A stretch of 63,609 nt of DNA from Clostridium sp. (lineage in GTDB: Bacteria; Bacteroidota; Bacteroidia; Bacteroidales; Muribaculaceae): contig JAMPGR010000005.1 of assembly GCA_023663805.1 (NCBI GenBank), forward strand, positions 1 through 63,609, written 5' to 3'. Position 1 is the first letter of the stretch; each line of letters begins with the position of its first letter. Positions 52,805-60,042 of this stretch are shown here, in pieces. The notes beneath the pieces are model-generated. The model saw nothing but the letters and a program-made list of their open reading frames with translations, had not been told where the DNA came from and made no database searches. The position numbers and the translations under genes are program-made.

Positions 52805-54562
52805 TTACTCTTTCGGCAGGGCCAGAGCGATAGAGAGTTCGTCGAGTTGTTCGGGATCAATCTCCGACGGGGCGTCGATCATCATGTCGCGTCCGGAGTT
52901 GTTCTTCGGGAAGGCGATGACGTCGCGGATCGAGTCGAGACCGGCGAGAATCGAGACGAAGCGGTCGAAACCGAAGGCGAGTCCTCCGTGGGGGGGAGCA
53001 CCGAACTTGAAGGCGTTCATCAGGAAGCCGAATTTATACTGGGCCTGTTCTTCGGTCAGGCCGAGCAGGCGGAACATACGGTCCTGGAGATCGGCCTCGT
53101 GGATTCGGATCGAGCCGCCGCCGAGTTCGTTTCCGTTGACAACCATGTCGTAGGCTGTCGCGCGAACCTCTCCTGTCGCTGTCTCGAGCAGGGCGAGGTC
53201 TTCGGGGTTAGGAGCGGTGAAGGGATGGTGCATGGCGTAGTAGCGCTGTGTCTCTTCGTCCCATTCGAACAGGGGGAAGTCGACAACCCAGAGACATGAG
53301 AATTTCTGGGGATCGCGAAGCCCGAGTTGCGAACCCATCTCGAGGCGGAGTTCGCAGAGTTGTTTGCGGGTCTTCATTGTCGGTCCGGCGAGAATCAGCA
53401 TCAGGTCGCCAGGTTTGGCGTTGCCCCGTTCGAGCCATGCGCGGAGGTCGTCGTCGCCGTAGAATTTCGAGACTGAACTCTTGACCGAGCCGTCCTCTTC
53501 GAGTTTGACCCACATCATTCCCTTCGCTCCGATCTGGGGGCGCTTGACGAATTCGGTCAGTTTGTCGAGCTGCTTACGTGTATAGCCGGCGCAACCGGGA
53601 GCGACGATCGCCCCGACATATTCGGCGTCGTCGAGGACGGCGAAGCCGTGGCCGGACGTCAGGTCTTTCAGTTCGACGAATTCCATGCCGAAGCGGGTGT
53701 CGGGCTTGTCGCTGCCGTAGAGGCGCATGGCGTTGGCCCAGGTCATCCGCGGGAACGGTTCGGCAAAGTCGATCCCTTTGACATATTTGAATATATGCTT
53801 GACGAGGCCTTCGAACATCTGGAGAACATCCTCCTGTTCGACAAACGACATCTCACAGTCGATCTGGGTGAACTCGGGCTGGCGGTCGGCGCGGAGGTCT
53901 TCGTCGCGGAAGCATTTGACAATCTGGAAGTAGCGGTCGAATCCGCTGACCATCAGGAGTTGCTTGAAGGTCTGGGGCGACTGGGGAAGGGCATAGAACT
54001 GTCCGGGGTTCATGCGCGACGGTACGACAAAGTCGCGGGCGCCTTCGGGGGTCGATTTGATCAGCACCGGAGTTTCGACTTCGATAAATCCTTCTGCGTC
54101 GAGGTAGCGGCGGATTTCGAAGGCCATCTTGTGGCGCAACTCGAGGTTGCGGCGCACACATCCGCGGCGCAGGTCGAGGTAGCGGTATTTCATACGGAGG
54201 TCGTCGCCGCCGTCGGTATTGTCCTCAATCGTGAAGGGGGGGACCTCGCTGCGGTTGAGGATCGTCATTTCGTCGACATAGATCTCGATATCGCCTGTCG
54301 GCATGTTCGGGTTCTTGGCTGTCCGTTCGGCGACGCGTCCCTTGACCTGGATGACAAACTCGCGGCCGAGGTGTGATGCGCGGTCACATAATTCGGCATC
54401 CGATTCGTTGTCGAAAACGAGTTGGGTTATACCGTAACGGTCGCGGAGGTCGACGAATGTCATTCCTCCCATTTTTCTGGTGCGCTGCACCCATCCGGCG
54501 AGTGTCACCTCTTTACCGACGTCGGAAAGACGGAGTTCGCCGCAAGTTTTTGTTCTGAACAT
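52805..54562 (-). CDS. aspS: Aspartyl-tRNA synthetase
   Basis: Class II synthetase of 585 residues in the bacterial AspRS form. N-terminal OB-fold ([19 protein letters not shown]), class II motif 2 around [20 protein letters not shown], the GAD insertion domain (about 285-420), and motif 3 [13 protein letters not shown]. The [14 protein letters not shown] block fits the bacterial enzyme. Start at 54562 gives [11 protein letters not shown], the usual N-terminus. First gene of the aspS-nif3-zinc-ribbon unit. Confidence 0.95.
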   Translation of the reverse strand: MFRTKTCGELRLSDVGKEVTLAGWVQRTRKMGGMTFVDLRDRYGITQLVFDNESDAELCDRASHLGREFVIQVKGRVAERTAKNPNMPTGDIEIYVDEMTILNRSEVPPFTIEDNTDGGDDLRMKYRYLDLRRGCVRRNLELRHKMAFEIRRYLDAEGFIEVETPVLIKSTPEGARDFVVPSRMNPGQFYALPQSPQTFKQLLMVSGFDRYFQIVKCFRDEDLRADRQPEFTQIDCEMSFVEQEDVLQMFEGLVKHIFKYVKGIDFAEPFPRMTWANAMRLYGSDKPDTRFGMEFVELKDLTSGHGFAVLDDAEYVGAIVAPGCAGYTRKQLDKLTEFVKRPQIGAKGMMWVKLEEDGSVKSSVSKFYGDDDLRAWLERGNAKPGDLMLILAGPTMKTRKQLCELRLEMGSQLGLRDPQKFSCLWVVDFPLFEWDEETQRYYAMHHPFTAPNPEDLALLETATGEVRATAYDMVVNGNELGGGSIRIHEADLQDRMFRLLGLTEEQAQYKFGFLMNAFKFGAPPHGGLAFGFDRFVSILAGLDSIRDVIAFPKNNSGRDMMIDAPSEIDPEQLDELSIALALPKE

Positions 54563-54626
54563 ATCTGTGCGGTGGTTATGATATTACGTTTCAGGCGCCC
54601 TCGTTGTGAAAGGGCATTTTATGGGG

Positions 54627-54634
54627 CAAAATTA
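54627..54634 (-). promoter_or_regulatory. Promoter of aspS
   Basis: TAATTTTG on the minus strand, 64 bases before the aspS start; divergent from the promoter of the GlmU-like gene. Confidence 0.55.
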
Positions 54635-54655
54635 CGAAATTTTCGCGAGACCGGA

Positions 54656-54685
54656 TTGTTATGACGGGAAAAATCCGTAATTTCG
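54656..54685 (+). promoter_or_regulatory. Promoter with no room for a leader
   Basis: TTG (54656-54658), 19 bases, TAATTTCG (54678-54685). Only four bases separate the -7 box from the ATG at 54690, so transcription should start at or beside the start codon. Confidence 0.55.
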
Positions 54686-54689
54686 CGTT

Positions 54690-55865
54690 ATGAAACATCA
54701 GACAATCATTTTGGCCGACGATCCGTCGACCCGGACAAATCTTCTTCCGCTGACTTTCACACGCCCCGTCTCGGAACTCCGCCAGGGTATACTGACGCTG
54801 CGCCAGAAGTGGGAGCGCCGTTTCGATGACGCTCTCTTCGGCTATCAGACAGTAGATTATCTCTCGGCGAGGTTCGGCTTTGGCTTCGACCCCGAGGACC
54901 AGACGCTCTATATCGCTTCGGACATTTGCGCGACCGACAGTCTCGCGGCAGCCGTTTCGGCTCTTTCCCCCGGGGAAAATCTGGTCGAAGAGGGAACCGG
55001 GCGATGGATTGCCCGTCGCGGTCCGGAGGCTCTGTCTGAAAGTGTTTACGCCGGACCGGTCGACCGTATCTCTATGCTCTATGATATCTTCACAGGCAAT
55101 GCCCGCGAACTCCTCCGCGATTTCGAACTTCTGACATCGCGACGCCGGAGTGCTCCGCTGAGCCCGACCTGCACCGTCATCGGCGACCCTTCGCTTCTCT
55201 TCCTCGAGGAGGGGGCTTCGGCCGAATGCGCGACATTCAACACAACCTCTGGCCCAATCTATCTCGGCGCGAATTCGACAGTGATGGAAGGATCCCATAT
55301 CCGCGGCGGTTTCGCCGCGCTCGAACACAGTGTCGTCAATATGGGGGCGAAGATCTACGGCGCGACGACTCTCGGCCCCTGGTCGAAGGTCGGCGGCGAA
55401 CTGAACAATGTCGTCATCATCGGCTACAGCAACAAGGCCCACGATGGATTCCTTGGCAACGCCGTGATTGGCGAATGGTGTAATATCGGCGGAGGAAGCA
55501 CGGCGTCGAACCTGAAGAACGACTATACTGAGATAAAACTCTGGAACTATGCCCAGCGCCGCTTCGTCCGTACCGGCCTGCAGTTCTGCGGCCTGATCAT
55601 GGGTGACCACTCGAAGGCCGGAATCAACACTATGTTCAATACGGCGACAGTCTTCGGTGTCGGCGTGAATTTCCACGGCTCGGGCTATCCGCGGAATTTC
55701 ACCGCCTCTTTCTCCGAAGGGTCGACAGCCGGAATGAACGACCTGCCCGAACAGAAGTTCCTCCAGACGGCCCGCGCCGTCATGGCCCGCCGCGGTATCG
55801 AACTGACCGAGGTCGACCGCGAAATCTTTGCGGCTGTACGCCAGATTGCCGAGACTTATAAGTGA
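54690..55865 (+). CDS. GlmU-like sugar nucleotidyltransferase / hexapeptide protein
   Basis: 391 residues of the Bacteroidota alternative GlmU family. The N-terminus (LPLTFTRPVSELRQGILTLR) resembles a nucleotidyltransferase fold, but the usual LxxGxGTRM loop is not seen. Residues about 190-340 are left-handed beta-helix hexapeptide repeats (GPIYLGANSTVMEGSHIRGG, NAVIGEWCNIGGGSTASNLK), as in acyltransferases. A role in amino-sugar activation or acetylation is inferred from the family. If the promoter is real, the mRNA is nearly leaderless. Confidence 0.8.
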   Translation: MKHQTIILADDPSTRTNLLPLTFTRPVSELRQGILTLRQKWERRFDDALFGYQTVDYLSARFGFGFDPEDQTLYIASDICATDSLAAAVSALSPGENLVEEGTGRWIARRGPEALSESVYAGPVDRISMLYDIFTGNARELLRDFELLTSRRRSAPLSPTCTVIGDPSLLFLEEGASAECATFNTTSGPIYLGANSTVMEGSHIRGGFAALEHSVVNMGAKIYGATTLGPWSKVGGELNNVVIIGYSNKAHDGFLGNAVIGEWCNIGGGSTASNLKNDYTEIKLWNYAQRRFVRTGLQFCGLIMGDHSKAGINTMFNTATVFGVGVNFHGSGYPRNFTASFSEGSTAGMNDLPEQKFLQTARAVMARRGIELTEVDREIFAAVRQIAETYK

Positions 55866-55894
55866 ATATCCAATAATTTAACCTATCGATATTT

Positions 55895-57493
55895 ATGAAA
55901 TTCAATCAATTCGGAACCTTCGCACTGCCGGCCGCGATGGCTGTCGGCGCGATTCTTCCCGTGACGACCTCCTGCCAGAAGGCCAGACAGGCCGACCAGC
56001 AGGAACAGAAGCCGATGAACATCGTCTATATCATGACCGATGACCACACGGCCCAGATGATGAGCTGCTACGGCGGCCTGATCGAGACTCCGAATCTCGA
56101 CCGTATCGCCCGCGACGGTGTGCGCTTCACCAACAGTTTCGTCGCCAACTCTCTCTCCGGACCGAGCCGCGCATGTATGCTGACCGGAAAACACAGCCAT
56201 AAAAACGGCTTCACCGACAATACAACCTGTGTGTTCGACTCTTCGCAACCGACTTTCCCGAAATATCTCCAGGAGGCTGGCTATCAGACCGCTCTGTTCG
56301 GCAAATGGCACCTCGAAAGCCTTCCGACCGGCTTCGACAAGTGGGAGATCGTTCCGGGACAGGGTGACTACTATAACCCCGATTTCATCCAGATGAACGG
56401 AGACACGGTGACGCAGCACGGCTACCTGACCCATATGATCACCGACAAGAGCCTCGACTGGCTCGAGAATGACCGCGACAAGGACAAGCCTTTCTGCCTG
56501 CTGATCCACCACAAAGCGATCCACCGCAACTGGCTGGCCGACACCGCCGATCTGAAACTCTACGAGGACAAGGTCTTCCCTCTTCCCGCCAATTTCTTCG
56601 ACGACTATGCCGGACGCGAGGCCGCCTCGACCGCCGAGATGCGTATCGCCGACCATATGGACCTGATCTACGACCTGAAGGTCGACCATCCGGGCGACAC
56701 CTCGGCCCTTAAGGATCGCTACTACTCCTATATCGACCGCATGGACCCCGAACAGCGTGCAAAATGGGATGAATTCTATGCTGGTGTGATTAAAGACTTC
56801 GACTCGAAGAACCTGAGCGGCAAAGAACTTGCCGAATGGAAATACCAGCGCTATATGCGCGACTACGCGAAGGTCGTCAAGAGTCTCGACGACAATGTCG
56901 GGCGCGTGCTGAAATATCTCGAGGATAACGATATGCTCGACAACACGCTCGTCGTCTACACCTCCGACCAGGGTTTCTATATGGGCGAGCACGGCTGGTT
57001 CGACAAGCGCTTCATGTATGAGGAGTCGCTGAATACGCCTCTGGTCATGATGCTTCCGAAGGGACTCGATGCCCGCGGCGATATCCCGCAGATGGTTCAG
57101 AATATCGACTATGGTCCGACATTCCTCGATCTTGCAGGTGTCGAGGTGCCGGAGGATATGCAGGGTGTGTCGTTCGCTCCGCTGCTCCGCGGCGAACAGC
57201 CCGAGAACTGGCGCAATTCGATCTACTACCATTTCTATGAATATCCCGCCGAACATATGGTGAAACGCCACTACGGCGTTCGCGGCGAGCGCTACAAACT
57301 TGTCCACTTCTACAACGACATCGACCGCTGGGAACTCTACGATCTCCAGGAAGACCCGACCGAGATGAACAATCTCTATGGCAAGCCCGGAATGGAAGAG
57401 GTGACTGCTCAGATGATGGAGGAACTCCGCCAGCTCCAGGAGCAGTATGACGACCCGATCCGCGAAAAATACCCTATCGCCCCAATGAAGTGA
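55895..57493 (+). CDS. Serine-type sulfatase, lipoprotein
   Basis: 532-residue arylsulfatase-family enzyme, probably anchored in the envelope: signal ending at Cys27 (PVTTSC). Metal site begins at IMTDDHTAQMMSCYG (Asp49, Asp50). The formylglycine motif is SGPSRACMLTG with Ser88, so it needs an anaerobic sulfatase-maturating enzyme (anSME) encoded elsewhere. VVYTSDQGFYMGEHGWFDKR holds the remaining metal ligands. Bacteroidota use such enzymes to desulfate host glycans (heparan, mucin). It follows the GlmU-like gene by 29 bases; the substrate is not decided here. Confidence 0.92.
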   Translation: MKFNQFGTFALPAAMAVGAILPVTTSCQKARQADQQEQKPMNIVYIMTDDHTAQMMSCYGGLIETPNLDRIARDGVRFTNSFVANSLSGPSRACMLTGKHSHKNGFTDNTTCVFDSSQPTFPKYLQEAGYQTALFGKWHLESLPTGFDKWEIVPGQGDYYNPDFIQMNGDTVTQHGYLTHMITDKSLDWLENDRDKDKPFCLLIHHKAIHRNWLADTADLKLYEDKVFPLPANFFDDYAGREAASTAEMRIADHMDLIYDLKVDHPGDTSALKDRYYSYIDRMDPEQRAKWDEFYAGVIKDFDSKNLSGKELAEWKYQRYMRDYAKVVKSLDDNVGRVLKYLEDNDMLDNTLVVYTSDQGFYMGEHGWFDKRFMYEESLNTPLVMMLPKGLDARGDIPQMVQNIDYGPTFLDLAGVEVPEDMQGVSFAPLLRGEQPENWRNSIYYHFYEYPAEHMVKRHYGVRGERYKLVHFYNDIDRWELYDLQEDPTEMNNLYGKPGMEEVTAQMMEELRQLQEQYDDPIREKYPIAPMK

Positions 57494-57513
57494 TCAGATT
57501 GGTCATAAAATAA

Positions 57514-57551
57514 ATATGTGGCTGCGATACTCTTGTGTTGCAGCCACATAT
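57514..57551. terminator. Hairpin terminator after the sulfatase
   Basis: ATATGTGGCTGC and GCAGCCACATAT: a perfect 12-bp stem with a 14-base loop, between the convergent sulfatase and EVE-like genes. Confidence 0.8.
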
Positions 57552-57569
57552 ACTTTATGGGTGAACTAT

Positions 57570-58376
57570 TTAGTCGTCAGCCTCTTCTTCTTCCTCCGTT
57601 TCGTCGGCGCTTTTGAAGAAGTCGGCCGAGAATTCAATCTGATGTTTGAAGAGTTCGCCGCAAAGGGCCTGAAGGCTTTCGATTGTTGTGTATTTCTGGA
57701 GGAATAGTTGGCGTAGAGCGCGCCATGACCTGACGCCGAATTTCCCTAGGATACGCTCATAGTTGAATATGTTCAACTTGCTGGTGACATCCCCCTCGTG
57801 ATATTCGATAACCATTTTATATCCACGATATCCATCCTCAATTTCTATGGAATAGGGGAGCGAATCAGTCGATACAGGATTCAGGGACATATACAGGTTG
57901 TGATCCGACGCTCTTTCAAAATATTCCGACTGATTACGCATATATTCCTGCCAGAGTGAGTCTAATTTGGCTGACTCCTCTTCGCTAAGTACGATTCCCG
58001 AATGCCCGCCGGTCCAGTCTATGCCGGGAATTGCCGATGCAAGAGCGCGGCTGTCGAGCAACGGATATGCGTCGGGGTTTATCATTATCTGGAACTCTAT
58101 GTCGCAGTATTGTGTCGGACGGTTTTTCCACGACCAGTCCTCTCCGGGATATGGTTTTGACGTCAGGACGCCGCGTGCTGCAATTCCGGTCTGGCCATAT
58201 CCGACCTTCAGGAGGTAGAACGTATCACCTTCGTGTACATTCTCATAGTCCCATACTGACCAGTTCATGCCCAGATTGTCGCTGTCCGACATCGCACACT
58301 TTTCCAGGTCGCCGAGGAATCTCGCCATAGTGTATGACGAAAATCCCGGATTCCATTTCAAAATGACTGTGCTCAT
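57570..58376 (-). CDS. Solitary EVE/PUA-like domain protein
   Basis: 268 residues. Residues about 40-150 resemble the EVE-like (PUA superfamily) domain found with HNH or McrB-type nucleases: VHEGDTFYLLKVGYGQTGIA, ARGVLTSKPY, YCDIEFQIMINPDAYPLL, and GIDWTGGHSGIVL followed by KLDSLWQEY. EVE domains read modified bases. The rest (about 165-268) is unrecognised and ends in an acidic tail (ETEEEEEADD). No nuclease is fused or adjacent. Sampled GC (26/60 in 57841-57900) is lower than the neighbours. The domain call is by pattern only. Confidence 0.55.
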   Translation of the reverse strand: MSTVILKWNPGFSSYTMARFLGDLEKCAMSDSDNLGMNWSVWDYENVHEGDTFYLLKVGYGQTGIAARGVLTSKPYPGEDWSWKNRPTQYCDIEFQIMINPDAYPLLDSRALASAIPGIDWTGGHSGIVLSEEESAKLDSLWQEYMRNQSEYFERASDHNLYMSLNPVSTDSLPYSIEIEDGYRGYKMVIEYHEGDVTSKLNIFNYERILGKFGVRSWRALRQLFLQKYTTIESLQALCGELFKHQIEFSADFFKSADETEEEEEADD

Positions 58377-58394
58377 ACTCTTCTTCGGGTCTTG

Positions 58395-59333
58395 TCAGGA
58401 TTCCATCAGGAAGCGCTCGACATCGAGGGCTGCCTTGCAGCCGCTGCCGGCGGCCGTGATCGCCTGACGATAGCGGGGATCGGCAACATCTCCTGCGGCG
58501 AAGACTCCGGGGATGTTTGTAGCGGTTGTGTAGCCGTCGGTCTTGATGTAGCCATGTTCGTCGAGTTCGATCGCGGGTTCGAACAGACGGGTGTTCGGCT
58601 GATGGCCGATGGCGAGGAAGAATCCCTCGATCGGAAGATCGTAGCGGCGTTCCTGGTCGGTGCCTTTCCCTTCGATCAGGCGCGCTCCCTCGAGGAATTC
58701 GTCGCCGTAGAGCGATTCAGTCTGGGTGTTAAAGAGAATCTTGATGTTCTCCTTCTCGGCAACGCGTTTCTGCATGACTTTCGAGGCGCGGAGATAATCC
58801 TTGCGGACAATCATGAATACGTCTGAAGCGAGGTTGCTAAGATATAGCGCCTCCTCGCATGCGGTATCGCCGCCGCCTACGACGGCGATACGTCTTCCGC
58901 GGTAGAAGAAGCCGTCGCATGTTGCGCAGGCCGAAACACCCATTCCGTTATATTTTTTTTCGTCTGGCAGGCCGAGATATTTTGCTGTCGCTCCTGTCGA
59001 GATAATGATCGTGTCGGCCTCAATCTCAGTGCCGTCGTCGGCCTTGGCCTTGAACGGGCGCTTCGACAGGTCTACCTCGGTAATCAGCCCCGTCCGGATA
59101 TTTGCGCCGAAGCGGAGAGCCTGTTTGCGCAGTTCGATCATCAGTTCCGGTCCGGTTATTCCGTTCGGGTGTCCGGGAAAGTTTTCGACTTCGGTCGTCG
59201 TCGTCAACTGTCCTCCCGGCTGATGCCCTTCGTAGAGTGTCGGGCAGAGGTTCGCGCGCGATGTATATATGGCGGCCGTGTATCCCGCCGGTCCCGATCC
59301 GATGATCAGGGTTTTTGTCTTAATCTGTTCCAT
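58395..59333 (-). CDS. trxB: Thioredoxin reductase
   Basis: FAD- and NADPH-dependent reductase of thioredoxin. FAD site IIGSGPAGYTAAIYTSR, redox pair CATC in GVSACATCDGFFYRGR, NADPH site VVGGGDTACEEALYLS, and GVFAAGDVADPRYRQA near the C-terminus. The start at 59333 (MEQIKTKTLIIG) fits the family better than the ATG 36 bases upstream. The order ftsK, lolA, trxB is common in Bacteroidota. 76 bases separate it from lolA. Confidence 0.95.
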   Translation of the reverse strand: MEQIKTKTLIIGSGPAGYTAAIYTSRANLCPTLYEGHQPGGQLTTTTEVENFPGHPNGITGPELMIELRKQALRFGANIRTGLITEVDLSKRPFKAKADDGTEIEADTIIISTGATAKYLGLPDEKKYNGMGVSACATCDGFFYRGRRIAVVGGGDTACEEALYLSNLASDVFMIVRKDYLRASKVMQKRVAEKENIKILFNTQTESLYGDEFLEGARLIEGKGTDQERRYDLPIEGFFLAIGHQPNTRLFEPAIELDEHGYIKTDGYTTATNIPGVFAAGDVADPRYRQAITAAGSGCKAALDVERFLMES

Positions 59334-59409
59334 ATGTGAATTCTGGTTATTCTTTTTCGTATAATACAATCCGTGATATCCGTTTGTTCATCCTTTCGGA
59401 GGATCCGCG

Positions 59410-60033
59410 TCAGCGAAGGTCGACGGTCTTAGCCTTCGGGTGGCTCGACGGATCGTAGCGAAATGTCGAGTCGTCGTAGGCGACTCCACGGACAAAGCGT
59501 CTCATATTGAGTGTCAGTACCTCTCCCGATGACATTCGGATGACGATGCGCGAGGGGTATAGGGCTTCTTTCGGAACGCTGATGTCGACCCGCCGAATGT
59601 CCTGGTTCCCTTGTTTCGGTGTCAGAACGAGTGTGTTGAATTTCGAACTCTCCTGTTGGGGCGCGAGTTCGACGTTGTAGGCGTGGCGGAATGCGTCGAT
59701 GATTGCGAAGGGGTTGATCTGCTGGAGTTCCTCCCCCTCGGGTTCGGTCAGGGTGACTTCGTTGACGTTCGGATTGTAGGTCCATTGTGTCTTGCCGTCA
59801 TACCACGAGTCGATCATTGCCGATCTGACGGCGAAACGCGTGCCGTTGACGATCATGGTTCCGGCCATGGTTTCTTCGCCGGAAGTGACCGTATAGTCTG
59901 TCTCGATCGATCCTTTCGCCTTGCACCAAGCGACAACCCTGTCGAGCAGGTCGTCGCCGCTTCCAGCCGCCGCAGACGGAAGCGTGATTGAGGCGAGTAT
60001 TATTGTTGCCAGTATTGTTCTTAGTATTCCCAT
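59410..60033 (-). CDS. lolA: LolA-like outer-membrane lipoprotein carrier
   Basis: 207 residues with a signal peptide ending near SAAAGSG (about 1-23). The mature part reads like a LolA/LolB half barrel: IETDYTVTSGEETMAGTMIV, RFAVRSAMIDSWYDGKTQWT and RIVIRMSSGEVLTLNMRRF. It would carry lipoproteins across the periplasm. It lies 9 bases after ftsK, consistent with one operon. Confidence 0.8.
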   Translation of the reverse strand: MGILRTILATIILASITLPSAAAGSGDDLLDRVVAWCKAKGSIETDYTVTSGEETMAGTMIVNGTRFAVRSAMIDSWYDGKTQWTYNPNVNEVTLTEPEGEELQQINPFAIIDAFRHAYNVELAPQQESSKFNTLVLTPKQGNQDIRRVDISVPKEALYPSRIVIRMSSGEVLTLNMRRFVRGVAYDDSTFRYDPSSHPKAKTVDLR

Positions 60034-60042
60034 TGTGTCTTG

